A stretch of 64,000 nt of DNA from Eudoraea chungangensis (GTDB lineage Bacteria; Bacteroidota; Bacteroidia; Flavobacteriales; Flavobacteriaceae). This document shows positions 35,157 to 43,768 of the stretch, piece after piece. How positions within the stretch are numbered: position 1 is the stretch's first letter; each line of letters opens with the position of its first letter. A model generated the notes under the pieces. The model had not been told where the DNA came from and made no database searches. It saw only the letters and a program-made list of their open reading frames with translations. The position numbers and the translations under genes are program-made. The stretch is from contig NZ_JARDUB010000004.1 of NCBI RefSeq assembly GCF_029360665.1, positions 496,001 to 560,000 of the forward strand, read 5' to 3'.

Positions 35157-35506
35157 GTACTCTTAGAAACAAAGTCCAATTGATTGGCAACGTGGGGAAC
35201 GATCCCGAAATGACCGTTTTGGAAAGCGGTAAAAAAGTAATCCGTTTTTCATTGGCGACCAATGAGAATTACAAGAATGCCAATGGCGATAAAGTACAAA
35301 GTACGGACTGGCATAATATGGTGGCTTGGAACAAGACCGCCGAAATAATCGAACAATATGCAGCCAAGGGAAAGCAGATTGCGATCGAGGGCAAATTGAC
35401 CTCCCGAAGCTATGAGACCAAGGAAGGCGAAAAAAGATACATCACCGAAGTGATTATCAGCGAGGTTTTGTTATTGGGTGCCAAGAACGAAAACAAGGCA
35501 GCCTAA
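35153..35506 (+). CDS. ssb: Single-stranded DNA-binding protein
   Basis: The 117-residue OB-fold protein is a short SSB: STLRNKVQLIGNVGNDPE, FSLATNE, DWHNMVAWNKTAEI and GKQIAIEGKLTSRSYET are canonical. There is no acidic C-terminal tail with the usual DDDIPF-type ending (it ends NENKAA), as in many plasmid/ICE-borne SSBs. It likely coats single strands during conjugative transfer. It is followed by a strong terminator and the radC-like gene. Confidence 0.92.
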   Translation: MSTLRNKVQLIGNVGNDPEMTVLESGKKVIRFSLATNENYKNANGDKVQSTDWHNMVAWNKTAEIIEQYAAKGKQIAIEGKLTSRSYETKEGEKRYITEVIISEVLLLGAKNENKAA

Positions 35507-35526
35507 TGTATTGATCATTTAAAATT

Positions 35527-35565
35527 AAAGAGGGCATCTCTCGCAAAAGTTCTGCCCTCTTTTTT
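35527..35565 (+). terminator. Rho-independent terminator after ssb
   Basis: AAAGAGGGCA (35527-35536) pairs with TGCCCTCTTT (35553-35562), followed by more T. The 16-nt loop is larger than average, but the stem is perfect. Confidence 0.78.
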
Positions 35566-35594
35566 CATTACTAATAACGTTTAAATCAAAAGCA

Positions 35595-36044
35595 ATGAAA
35601 GACAAAGTTAACGAAATACGAATAAGTTATAAGGAACGCATTCCCGCCACATTTTGGCAAAAGATAAATTCTTCCAAGGATGCTGCCGATTGCTTGTATC
35701 AGCATTGGGACAAACAGACCATTCAAGTACATGAATCCTTTAAGGTGGTGCTATTAAATAACAACAATAAGGTTAAGGGTATTTACCAATTGTCCAAAGG
35801 AGGAATTACCGCTACCATCATCGATATCCGAATCCTTTTTGCGGTGGTATTAAAATCCCTTTCAGTAGCGATTATTTTGACCCACAACCATCCTAGCGGA
35901 ACGTTAAAAGCAAGCGAAGCGGATAGGGAAATCACGCAAAAAATAAAGAAGGCTGCAGATCTTCTTGATGTTCGATTGTTAGATCATATCCTGATCGTAC
36001 CCAATGGAGAGTATTACAGTTTTGCCGATAACGGGCTGATTTAA
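35595..36044 (+). CDS. RadC-like JAB-domain protein
   Basis: The 149-residue protein is a RadC/DUF2466-type JAB metalloprotease-fold domain with LTHNHPSGTLKASEADREIT (HxHPSG-x-SxxD zinc motif: His-x-His and Asp all present, shown here as family marker) and DHILIVPNGEYYSFADNG. It lacks the N-terminal helix-hairpin-helix of chromosomal RadC. Such short forms are standard in conjugative and mobilizable elements of Bacteroidota. Their function in transfer or anti-restriction is not proven. Confidence 0.88.
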   Translation: MKDKVNEIRISYKERIPATFWQKINSSKDAADCLYQHWDKQTIQVHESFKVVLLNNNNKVKGIYQLSKGGITATIIDIRILFAVVLKSLSVAIILTHNHPSGTLKASEADREITQKIKKAADLLDVRLLDHILIVPNGEYYSFADNGLI

Positions 36045-36055
36045 ATACACCGATT

Positions 36056-36274
36056 ATGGACATCAATATCGATATACCGTTCCGTCTGAATTTCAATCAT
36101 CTGGACGGAGATACACAAGAAAAACTTATGGAGCAATCCAAGAAAGAAGTTGAACAGAAATGCGGCTCCGAAATGAAAGCATACGCCCAAGAAAATCATT
36201 TGGACTATCAGGAAATTTTAGAAGAGGAAGCCATCAAGAACCTTTACAATTACAAATTCATGTTCACCATATAA
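36056..36274 (+). CDS. Small acidic hypothetical IME protein
   Basis: This 72-residue protein starts 11 bp after the RadC-like gene and is followed by a terminator. It is charged and helical in appearance (EKLMEQSKKEVEQKCGSE), with a single Cys and no signal peptide. No family is recognised. Position suggests a mobile-element accessory gene cotranscribed with radC. Confidence 0.6.
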   Translation: MDINIDIPFRLNFNHLDGDTQEKLMEQSKKEVEQKCGSEMKAYAQENHLDYQEILEEEAIKNLYNYKFMFTI

Positions 36275-36296
36275 GGAAAGGAGGTTTTAAACAATT

Positions 36297-36329
36297 GGGG
36301 CGACTTTAAAAAGTTGCCCTTTTCTTTTT
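36297..36329 (+). terminator. Terminator closing the ssb-radC cluster
   Basis: GGGGCGACTTT then AAA then AAGTTGCCC (one G-T pair) followed by TTTTCTTTTT: a typical rho-independent terminator 22 bp after the small hypothetical gene. Confidence 0.82.
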
Positions 36330-36455
36330 AAGGAAATGCAATAGTATTCAGCATTCCGTATAGAATCCTTAAAAACAACCCTTTGACCTTCTTAAAAAGG
36401 TTGGATTCAATCGCTTTGGGAATAAGAGCCTTTACCTTGAGGGAAAGGTATTTAT

Positions 36456-36514
36456 TTTTTCCCCTGCGGGGGAAAAAGGAATAGCAAGAGGATAACACGC
36501 TAAAGCGATGTTAT
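36456..36514 (+). other. Candidate oriT hairpins upstream of mobilization genes
   Basis: TTTTTCCCC-TGCG-GGGGAAAAA (36456-36477) is a perfect 9-bp stem, and ATAACACGCT/AGCGATGTTAT (36492-36514) is a second stem with one bulge. They lie in the 380-bp gene-free interval just before bfmA-mobB-mobC, where oriT is expected in this class of elements. A nick site cannot be named from sequence alone. Alternatively the first hairpin is a terminator. Confidence 0.45.
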
Positions 36515-36595
36515 GCTGTTTGATTTCACATTCAATGGCTTGAATATGAATTGATTAGCTCTGATTTAGGTCTGAATTCGGCCTAGGAATAGGTC

Positions 36596-36655
36596 AAAAG
36601 TTTGTTGCAAAACATTCGGAAGACCCCAAAAACATTGAAAAAGTTTGTTGCAAAA
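36596..36655 (+). promoter_or_regulatory. Two 17-bp direct repeats before bfmA, likely operator/relaxosome sites
   Basis: AAAAGTTTGTTGCAAAA occurs at 36596-36612 and again at 36639-36655, exactly 43 bp apart (about four helical turns). The second copy runs into the bfmA ATG. This spacing and position suggest binding by the mobilization accessory protein for autoregulation or at oriT. Confidence 0.6.
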
Positions 36656-37224
36656 TGAAGGTAAAAAACAAATATCGATATGACTATCTGGCCTTGAACT
36701 TACGGGCAAAGGTCGTTGTTCGTTTTCGTGCCTTTTCCAAAAAGGTGGCCCGTTCACATGCCGAAACACTTACGGCCATGATGGACTTTTTCGAGTGGCA
36801 CAACTATTCTCCGCATCAACGTTTTGCGAAAGATTTAAGTGCTGGTCAAGAGCTCAACCGAAAAAGAATCGAGGCGCATATTGCCATTTCGAAGTCCATT
36901 GAAAAGGCTCATAATATTCCGCTGACCAATATTGAAACTATGCTTAAATCACTCTTTGAAGAAGAAAATAAAAAAATCGATTTAAAAGCAATTGAGGCTG
37001 AAATTTCAAAAGAAAAAACATCTAAAACTAAACAGAAAAACACTTCCGTTTCAAAAATAAAATACGATCGTACCAACAGAAAACTTTTAGAAATTAAAGA
37101 ACGCTTGCAATATGTTCTTGATAAAATTGAACCTGTCAGCAATCGCTTTGGTAAGGACTTTTTAAAAATAGAAATCACTAGGGAAGAGCTCGCTAGATTC
37201 AAACAAATGGCAAAAGATTCCTAA
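36655..37224 (+). CDS. bfmA: BfmA/BtgA-family mobilization accessory protein
   Basis: The 189-residue basic protein matches the Bacteroides BfmA/BtgA group: YDYLALNLRAKVVVRFRAFSKKVARSHAETLTAMMDFF, abridged, contains a ribbon-helix-helix-like DNA-binding N-terminus. A Lys-rich linker (SKEKTSKTKQKN) and helical C-terminus follow. It should bind oriT and assist the relaxase. The stop lies one base before the mobB ATG (37226), so the genes are translationally linked. Start ATG overlaps the second 17-bp repeat. Confidence 0.82.
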   Translation: MKVKNKYRYDYLALNLRAKVVVRFRAFSKKVARSHAETLTAMMDFFEWHNYSPHQRFAKDLSAGQELNRKRIEAHIAISKSIEKAHNIPLTNIETMLKSLFEEENKKIDLKAIEAEISKEKTSKTKQKNTSVSKIKYDRTNRKLLEIKERLQYVLDKIEPVSNRFGKDFLKIEITREELARFKQMAKDS

Positions 37225-37225
37225 T

Positions 37226-38245
37226 ATGTACATCGCTATAACACCGCAGAAATTAGGTCAAAACTATTCCAATAGTGTGGCAGATTATGTCGGGTATTTG
37301 GAAAAGGAAAATGAAGGTTTGGAACTCGAAAATCAAGAGCATTTTTTCAATCAGACTGAGGATAAAATTACCCCCGAAAAAGTGGTTTCAGAAATCGATT
37401 CCAATACTGCCAAACTCAAAAAAACAGAACCGAAATTTTATTCGCTTGTGGTCAGTCCAAGCCAAAGAGAACTCAAAAAAATAAACGATAATCCCGAGGC
37501 CTTAAAAGCCTATACAAGAGAACTAATGAAAGAGTATGCGAAGTCTTTTAATCGAGACAAACCTGTGACTGTAGACCAAATTAAATACTACGCCAAAATA
37601 GAACACGAACGCACCTATCGTGGCTTTGAAAAAGAGGTTATAGAAAACGCTCCTTACCGAAAGCAAATTGCCAAATTAGAGAACGAAATCAGAAAGGTGG
37701 CCCGAGGGGAAATGGAGGGAGATACCAAAAAATTGGAACGCAGCATCGAAAAGTTAAGGGAGGAAGCCCCGCATAAAATCAACGGACAAATGATTGTTGC
37801 AGGAATGAAAAAAGAAGGCAACCAATCACACATCCATATCATCGTAAGCCGTAAGGATGTGTCCAATACTTTTAGCCTTTCCCCTGGATCAAAATACAAG
37901 GCTTCCGAAGTAGAGATGCACGGAAAGAAAATACAAAGAGGTTTCCACCGAGATCGTTTCTATGAAAAATCAGAACAGGTTTTCGATAAACTCTTTGGCT
38001 ACAACCGAAACTTTGTAGAGACCTATAAAGCGAAAAAAGTCTTGGTCAAAGACCCCATATTATTTCGGATGCTTTTCGGAAATCTACCCACCTCTGAAAA
38101 GGCAGTAGCACTAAAACTGCTTTCCAAAACAGGAATACGAGTACCCTCCATTCCCACCAATAAAGTACAACTAGCCCTAAAGGTCTTTCATCGCTTGAGA
38201 CGTGGAATGAAACGAGCAATGGAAGCAGGGTCGATAGGAATATAA
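37226..38245 (+). CDS. mobB: MobB-type relaxase
   Basis: The 339-residue protein begins MYIAITPQKLGQNYSNSVADYV and has the relaxase metal motif in GNQSHIHIIVSRKD (His-x-His, about 193-195), with an N-terminal Tyr-rich segment likely providing the nicking Tyr. The charged centre (EIRKVARGEMEGDTKKLERS) is helical. The C-terminus, LPTSEKAVALKLLSKTG, is typical of the Flavobacteria/Bacteroides MobB/DUF5712 relaxases. It nicks oriT and pilots the strand to a recipient. No type IV secretion genes are in the window, so the element must borrow a conjugation channel. Confidence 0.82.
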   Translation: MYIAITPQKLGQNYSNSVADYVGYLEKENEGLELENQEHFFNQTEDKITPEKVVSEIDSNTAKLKKTEPKFYSLVVSPSQRELKKINDNPEALKAYTRELMKEYAKSFNRDKPVTVDQIKYYAKIEHERTYRGFEKEVIENAPYRKQIAKLENEIRKVARGEMEGDTKKLERSIEKLREEAPHKINGQMIVAGMKKEGNQSHIHIIVSRKDVSNTFSLSPGSKYKASEVEMHGKKIQRGFHRDRFYEKSEQVFDKLFGYNRNFVETYKAKKVLVKDPILFRMLFGNLPTSEKAVALKLLSKTGIRVPSIPTNKVQLALKVFHRLRRGMKRAMEAGSIGI

Positions 38246-38255
38246 AATCAAAATT

Positions 38256-39854
38256 ATGGAACACTTGAATTACAGTCTTATTATTGGAATGCTACTTTTT
38301 GGAAGTGGATTGAGCTTTGTACTGGTTAGATTTTTTAAACCAGGTTTTTATATCAATATCCTATGGATTGTATTTGGATTACTGTGGTTCTGGATACGTA
38401 CCGAAGACTTACAACAATTTCTATTGGTTTTGTTGCTCATTGCCCTACCCCTACTCTTTATAAATATCCTATGGTTTGTATTTTTTCCTGAAGGTGGGAA
38501 TGATATGCACGATGATAAGTATAAGGTCCGTTTTGTGGTATCAAAAGGCAAGCTACTTTTGGAAAATATCCGTCGAGGCATTGCTATTATAGGATCAGCA
38601 GGAAGCGGCAAAACAGAAAGCGTGGTTTATCCTTTATTAGGGCATTTTAGCAAATGGAATTTTAGTGGTGTAATCTATGACTACAAAGATTTTGAAATTA
38701 CTGAAATGGCATATCCGCTTTTCAGCCAAGGAGACGTTCCCTTTCAAATTATTTCATTCGACACAATTTATGCGAAAGTCAATCCAATTGCACCAAAATA
38801 CCTTCCTGATGAAGAGAGTGTGAATGAAGTTTCGCGTGTCTTAGTTGAAAACTTATTGGAGCAAAAGGACAACAATATGAACGCCACTACACGATTTTTT
38901 AATGATGTTGTTGAGGGATTAATTGGAGGAATGATATGGCGTCTCAAAACAGATTTCGCTGATACCTGTACCCTACCTCATTTGATTGCCCTCTATCAAC
39001 ACCTAGACACCAAAGGACTAATTAAATTTTTATCAGCAAACACGACTTCCAAGGCAATGGCAGATGCATTTATCAGCGGTATAGATTCAGAACGACAAAC
39101 CGCAGGAGTCAAAAGCACCTTAGCCAATGCCTTTAAAAAGATTAGTACCCAACGTATCTTTATGGTATTATCAGAAGATGAAATCAATTTGAATATTAAT
39201 CATCCCGATAGTTTGGCGGTGGTTTCTGTAGTGAACAACCCAAAAATTGAAACTTCACTTTCGCCAGTAATCGCTACTATCATACACACCATAACCAAAC
39301 AAATGAGTGTTCGAAAAAGAAACTCTTCATTTTTGTTGATGGAGGAAGCCGCAACCTTACGACTACTTAATATGCACCGTATTCCTGCCACACTACGTAG
39401 CTATGATATCGCGACAGTTTATGTACTACAAGACAAAATTCAAAACGATATGATGTATGGTCCCATGGCGAGCAAAGCGATTTTGGCCAATTTATCGTAT
39501 CAGTTTTTTGGCAAGGCCAACGACCCCGATACCGCCAAGTACTATGAACGCTTTTTTGAAATTGTAAAGAAGGAAACCAGAAGTGTGAACAAAGGGTACA
39601 ACCTCAATTTTGATACTAGAGTGACCAAAGGGGAACGTGAAGTGGCTAAAACTCGCGCTGATGTGTTTTATGGCTTATCGCAAGGTGCTTTTGTGGTTTT
39701 GGCTGATGGAAAGGATAAAAAGGTGCAGTTTAAAGTGCCAAGAATCACTAGGCAATTACCGCCGCCCGAACGGAATTTACAAGAACAGCTTCAGGAGAAT
39801 TTTGAGCGGATTCATCGGGAGGTTCAAGAGATGCTAAAAAAACAAAATCGATAA
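38256..39854 (+). CDS. mobC: MobC/VirD4-type coupling protein
   Basis: The 532-residue ATPase starts with two membrane helices (about 5-25 and 30-75). Walker A GSAGSGKTES lies at 113-122, Walker B FLLMEEAATL around 365, and VLQDKIQNDMMYGP is a coupling-protein segment. It links the relaxosome to a type IV secretion channel and pumps DNA. It starts ten bp after mobB. The C-terminal tail is coiled (LQEQLQENFERIHREVQEML). The three-gene bfmA-mobB-mobC layout defines an integrative mobilizable element. Confidence 0.88.
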   Translation: MEHLNYSLIIGMLLFGSGLSFVLVRFFKPGFYINILWIVFGLLWFWIRTEDLQQFLLVLLLIALPLLFINILWFVFFPEGGNDMHDDKYKVRFVVSKGKLLLENIRRGIAIIGSAGSGKTESVVYPLLGHFSKWNFSGVIYDYKDFEITEMAYPLFSQGDVPFQIISFDTIYAKVNPIAPKYLPDEESVNEVSRVLVENLLEQKDNNMNATTRFFNDVVEGLIGGMIWRLKTDFADTCTLPHLIALYQHLDTKGLIKFLSANTTSKAMADAFISGIDSERQTAGVKSTLANAFKKISTQRIFMVLSEDEINLNINHPDSLAVVSVVNNPKIETSLSPVIATIIHTITKQMSVRKRNSSFLLMEEAATLRLLNMHRIPATLRSYDIATVYVLQDKIQNDMMYGPMASKAILANLSYQFFGKANDPDTAKYYERFFEIVKKETRSVNKGYNLNFDTRVTKGEREVAKTRADVFYGLSQGAFVVLADGKDKKVQFKVPRITRQLPPPERNLQEQLQENFERIHREVQEMLKKQNR

Positions 39855-39951
39855 TTCAAAATGTATACTCTTTACAAAAGGTGCGATCTGTAAAGAGTTT
39901 TATTATTTATTTGAACTTTAGTTTCAGCTCAGCTCTTTTTTGTAACACTTT

Positions 39952-40740
39952 TTATTTCGATTTACATTGATTGACAAAATAATTTCCAAAAGCTGTTAGA
40001 TGAAAATCATCGGAACTTTGATAAAATGCTGTAATGTCCAAATCAAGTTCAACCGATTCTTCCTCTTTTTCTTCTTTATTTAAATCAGCACTTGTAGAGC
40101 CATTATCAATTTCTATTTCAGGTTCTTCATATCGCAATAAGCCCAAAGATTCTAAATTATCGATGTATATTTTAGTAAACTCCTCGCTAAGATTAAAATT
40201 CTTTTTTACAGCACTACTTAGAATTGTAACGTCATTTAATTTTACGTCCTCTTCTCTATACGTTTTACCCTCCCTTTTATAAGGGCTGTTCATAAGTCGA
40301 GCCAATTCTAGTTGACGCTTAACGTAAAATTCTTCGTGAATGAAATCCAAAATTTTTGCTTCTAAAGATGATAATGACGATAATGTATTTATTAATCTTG
40401 GTTCTAACCCATTTTCTGCGGTAGTTGCAATATTTGCTATAAGATTTACCCATTTGTCTTGTAATTCTTCTTCTTCTTCAATTGAAGATTTCTCTATTAA
40501 TGGTACAAGGGTCTTAAGATTTAATTCTCTAGGTTCTAAACCATTTTTATCAAGTAATTCTCTTGTTTTATTAAAAATTTTAATTTGATTTTTTACTCTC
40601 CTAAATCGTACGTTATCGGCAAATAACTCACCCCATTCTTTTATTGAAGCCCCAAATAGCTTAGATACAAATTTTTCGGTTTTATCCAATATCTGTTTCG
40701 GTAAGTTTAGTCCTTCGATTATTTCTTTCATTTGCTCCAA
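39952..40740 (-). CDS. Abi-alpha (DUF4393) abortive-infection protein
   Basis: The 262-residue protein contains the DUF4393/Abi_alpha domain, with FGASIKEWGELFADNVRFRR and LVPLIEKSSIEEEEELQDKW as its core, then an acidic linker (SADLNKEEKEEESVELD) and a C-terminal DFHLTAFGNYFVNQC. The family is named after lactococcal abortive-infection proteins that stop phage growth by sacrificing cells. No catalytic motif is visible. It is the first cargo gene after mobC and reads toward it. Confidence 0.78.
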   Translation of the reverse strand: MEQMKEIIEGLNLPKQILDKTEKFVSKLFGASIKEWGELFADNVRFRRVKNQIKIFNKTRELLDKNGLEPRELNLKTLVPLIEKSSIEEEEELQDKWVNLIANIATTAENGLEPRLINTLSSLSSLEAKILDFIHEEFYVKRQLELARLMNSPYKREGKTYREEDVKLNDVTILSSAVKKNFNLSEEFTKIYIDNLESLGLLRYEEPEIEIDNGSTSADLNKEEKEEESVELDLDITAFYQSSDDFHLTAFGNYFVNQCKSK

Positions 40741-40883
40741 TGGTTGTCTTGTATTTGTTACAACTTGTTATATGAATCCCAAAAAATTACTAAGTCCGCA
40801 GAGGGTAAAGACACATTTGCATATTTTTTAGCAGTAATCATTCCCAATTCTTAATTTGAACTTTTTTTACGACTGTAATTAAT

Positions 40884-41201
40884 TTATCTGAAAACTCGAC
40901 TATTAGCATTATAAAGTATTATGTCAAGCTTGCCACTGTATACAAATCTTGAAAAATTCTTTTTCACCAAAGCCCGAATATTATCATCTCTAAAATCTTG
41001 TATTCTAAATTTAACATCGTACCCTTTTGCGGGTATTATCAAAGTAACAACTTCTTTATTCTTACCGTCACTACATTCCATATCTAACAGAAGAGCTCTA
41101 ATACCTTTCATCAATAAATCTGAATTCTGTTTAAGGAGAATTTCAGATTTATGGTTTTTCCGAGGCCTACCTATTCTTACCATATCAAAATTAACTTCCA
41201 T
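40884..41201 (-). CDS. Hypothetical small protein of the defence cargo
   Basis: This 105-residue protein has IGRPRKNHKSE at the N-terminus, which resembles an AT-hook (GRPRK), and a beta-rich remainder (KEVVTLIIPAKGYDVKFRIQD). An inner ATG at 41183 would give MVRIGRPRK. No family recognised. It is encoded between Abi-alpha and ietS on the same strand, 35 bp after ietS, so may be a third component or regulator. Confidence 0.5.
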   Translation of the reverse strand: MEVNFDMVRIGRPRKNHKSEILLKQNSDLLMKGIRALLLDMECSDGKNKEVVTLIIPAKGYDVKFRIQDFRDDNIRALVKKNFSRFVYSGKLDIILYNANSRVFR

Positions 41202-41236
41202 CCTTTATTTGTAATTTATTCGTGAAGAAAATCAAA

Positions 41237-43759
41237 CTAAACTTCAATTTGGACTTCTGTTTGGTTTTGTACCCTAATCCTTTCGTAAATCTTAACATCC
41301 TTATTTACGGCCTCAAAGCTCACGGCTATGGCATAGGGGATTTCCTGTTTTAAGTCTTTGTTCCATCCTGAATGACCGACAACACCAATACCAAAACTCT
41401 CGGTCAGCACATTGGACTTCACAACGGCCCAGTCCTTTTGATGGATGTTATTGTTCAACTTGACCTCTTGGATTCCAGCATTTGACCGATTATTGATCGT
41501 CCATGGTATTTTTTCTTCATTTACATTTTGGACCCTTTGTCCATTGGCTTCGTCAACTAGAAGCCGTTGTTTAAATGCCTCAGCACTTTCCCCGAAATTT
41601 GAGGAATGCCAATCAGCCCATCCCGAAAGATATGACCGAAAACCTACTCGGGTCCTTCTTGGTTTTGCCTTGAAAACCAACGTAACCTCAATTAGTATAT
41701 CATAGGCATCTCCAGGCTTTCTTAATTCTTCCGGCAATTTGACCTCATAAATATCAGCTTCCTTTGGAACGATTGTCCCTGTTCCTGTCAATGTGACCCT
41801 AAAATCGTTATTGGCCGTTGCTCTCCCTAAATCTGGCAATCCGTAACCGTAAAGCCTTAAAAAGTTTAATGTTGCGGGTTTATCAAACACTTCTTGGGGC
41901 CATCGTGCCGATTGTATGACCAAGGCTTTATATAGCAAGGTGGATTCGTCGGGGAATTGTGCCTCCAATTCAGAAAGAATACTGGATATTTTGGGCGCAC
42001 TGAATGAAGAACCGATTCCATCGATTGCAGTGGCCGGTCCTCCGTGCATTGTAGACCTCACCAAATGCAAGGAGGTCTCCTTCCGCTGGGACAATAGTTT
42101 ATCTTCACCATCCTTTTCAGCAACGTAATCGCCTCCATATTCCACTAATTCAGGTTTGATTGAGTCCCAAATCCCTAATCCAGTCCGCGAAAATGAGGAG
42201 GGATAATCTTCTTGGGCAATGGATATGACATCGTCATCTTCATAACTGCCATGACTTATTGACCCTACTGTAAGGGAAAGTAAACTCTGTGATGGATCGG
42301 CTATCCGGGATTTATTTTCCAACAAATAATCTGCATATTCAGTATCACTGCGCAAATAGTCTTGAATGGCTTCCTTTGTAAGGTTTCCTGCTGGAAGCAC
42401 AAACACGATATCCTCTGCCCACTGTCTATGGTCAATGGATTCTGCCCATTTCGACATTCTTGTGGTGATATGACCCCGCTTGGAAGCAATGGACATATTA
42501 AAAATCCGTGTGCCATATTCACCAAAAAAACGTTCAACCACATTCTGTATAAGGTCAGGGGGATAGAGATAACTAGGCATTTTATTATCCTTATCCAAAA
42601 CTCGGGCATTTTGTACCCATTTGGTCAATTGCACCGGATTATGTTCAATGGGTAGTTTGTTATGGAGAATGGTTCCCGCAACCCGAGTACCGTGCCCACC
42701 ACTTTGCACATAATCCGCAGTATCATCTGGGTCACCTTTTAAATAGCTCAACGAGTGTGCAATGGCCACCCCAGGGTTCAATAGAACGTGGTTTTCCTGA
42801 ATGCCGCTGTCAATAACACAGACATGGGGTTCTTCCTCTGTCGGAGGCAGGATTTTCAGCTGTGAGTGGTCTGTCAGCTCCTCTCCTAGGGCGATGGCCT
42901 GTCTTAAATCATCGTACTCTTCGACCTCAAAGAGAAATGGATAGTTAAGGACCAAATCCTTTAGACCTTTGCCGGATATTTCCAACCTACATGAAAAGCT
43001 ATCTGACGATTCCACATAACTGCTAAGCAAAGTCGCTTGATAGTTGCTAACGAAAGCTTCAAACTCTTCTTGCCGCTTCATGGACAGTTCATCCTGTTCC
43101 CTTTGTCGGGCATCCCTTCTTTCCTCCCATCGTGCAACCCTTTCGTTGTATTGTTCCTCAGTGATTTTCTTCTTGTCCCATGGCGGATAGGCCGAAATAT
43201 GTACGTAGCTGGCGATAGCTACATCGACAACCAGTACTTCGGCTACATCAATTTCTTCCCATTTCGATAGTAGTTCTTTGGATAGTATCCTATCAATGCG
43301 CCATTGTTTTCCTGTGACGATATCCCAAAGTTGGGCCGCTGTGTCCTTAAACTTTCCTTCTTCTTTGAGAAACTTCTCAATTTTTTCCGATAGGGTGGAT
43401 AGGTTTAGGTCAGCGGAAGCTCCAATTAGAAATCCGTCCTCTTCCTCTGATATGACATCAATTCCGAATGAGCGTAACTTATCGGGGTCAAAAACATTTG
43501 AGTCTACTTGCAGGAAAAGGGGCAGGGCTTCCGGTAATTGTGGCAAACCTTCCTTTTTTCTTTCATCCAAAGCGGTCTGCCAATCTTGTATTATTTCAGT
43601 TGACTTTTGGTTTAATCCTTCACCATGTGCTTTACGATTCTCCCGATTCTTGATGGTCCGCTCATCTGGTTCAATAACCACAGGCTGTTTGCCGGGGCCA
43701 TAAGGGGAGTTGTATAAGTCTCTTAGTCTAAAGGGTAGGGATAAATGATCGAATGCCAT
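41237..43759 (-). CDS. ietS: IetS: subtilisin-like serine protease of the IetAS defence pair
   Basis: The 840-residue S8-family protease has no signal peptide. A long N-terminal region (1-300, charged helices around 200-230) precedes the catalytic domain, with Asp317 in CVIDSGIQ, His356 in GGHGTRVAG, oxyanion Asn459 in LPAGN and Ser585 in GIGSSFSAP. A beta-rich C-terminal domain (670-840) follows. A cytoplasmic subtilase next to a small AAA ATPase is the IetAS arrangement, first described as plasmid stabilisation in Agrobacterium and later shown to protect against phage. ietA ends ten bp upstream, so the pair is cotranscribed. All catalytic residues are intact. Confidence 0.85.
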   Translation of the reverse strand: MAFDHLSLPFRLRDLYNSPYGPGKQPVVIEPDERTIKNRENRKAHGEGLNQKSTEIIQDWQTALDERKKEGLPQLPEALPLFLQVDSNVFDPDKLRSFGIDVISEEEDGFLIGASADLNLSTLSEKIEKFLKEEGKFKDTAAQLWDIVTGKQWRIDRILSKELLSKWEEIDVAEVLVVDVAIASYVHISAYPPWDKKKITEEQYNERVARWEERRDARQREQDELSMKRQEEFEAFVSNYQATLLSSYVESSDSFSCRLEISGKGLKDLVLNYPFLFEVEEYDDLRQAIALGEELTDHSQLKILPPTEEEPHVCVIDSGIQENHVLLNPGVAIAHSLSYLKGDPDDTADYVQSGGHGTRVAGTILHNKLPIEHNPVQLTKWVQNARVLDKDNKMPSYLYPPDLIQNVVERFFGEYGTRIFNMSIASKRGHITTRMSKWAESIDHRQWAEDIVFVLPAGNLTKEAIQDYLRSDTEYADYLLENKSRIADPSQSLLSLTVGSISHGSYEDDDVISIAQEDYPSSFSRTGLGIWDSIKPELVEYGGDYVAEKDGEDKLLSQRKETSLHLVRSTMHGGPATAIDGIGSSFSAPKISSILSELEAQFPDESTLLYKALVIQSARWPQEVFDKPATLNFLRLYGYGLPDLGRATANNDFRVTLTGTGTIVPKEADIYEVKLPEELRKPGDAYDILIEVTLVFKAKPRRTRVGFRSYLSGWADWHSSNFGESAEAFKQRLLVDEANGQRVQNVNEEKIPWTINNRSNAGIQEVKLNNNIHQKDWAVVKSNVLTESFGIGVVGHSGWNKDLKQEIPYAIAVSFEAVNKDVKIYERIRVQNQTEVQIEV

Positions 43760-43768
43760 AGATATTCA

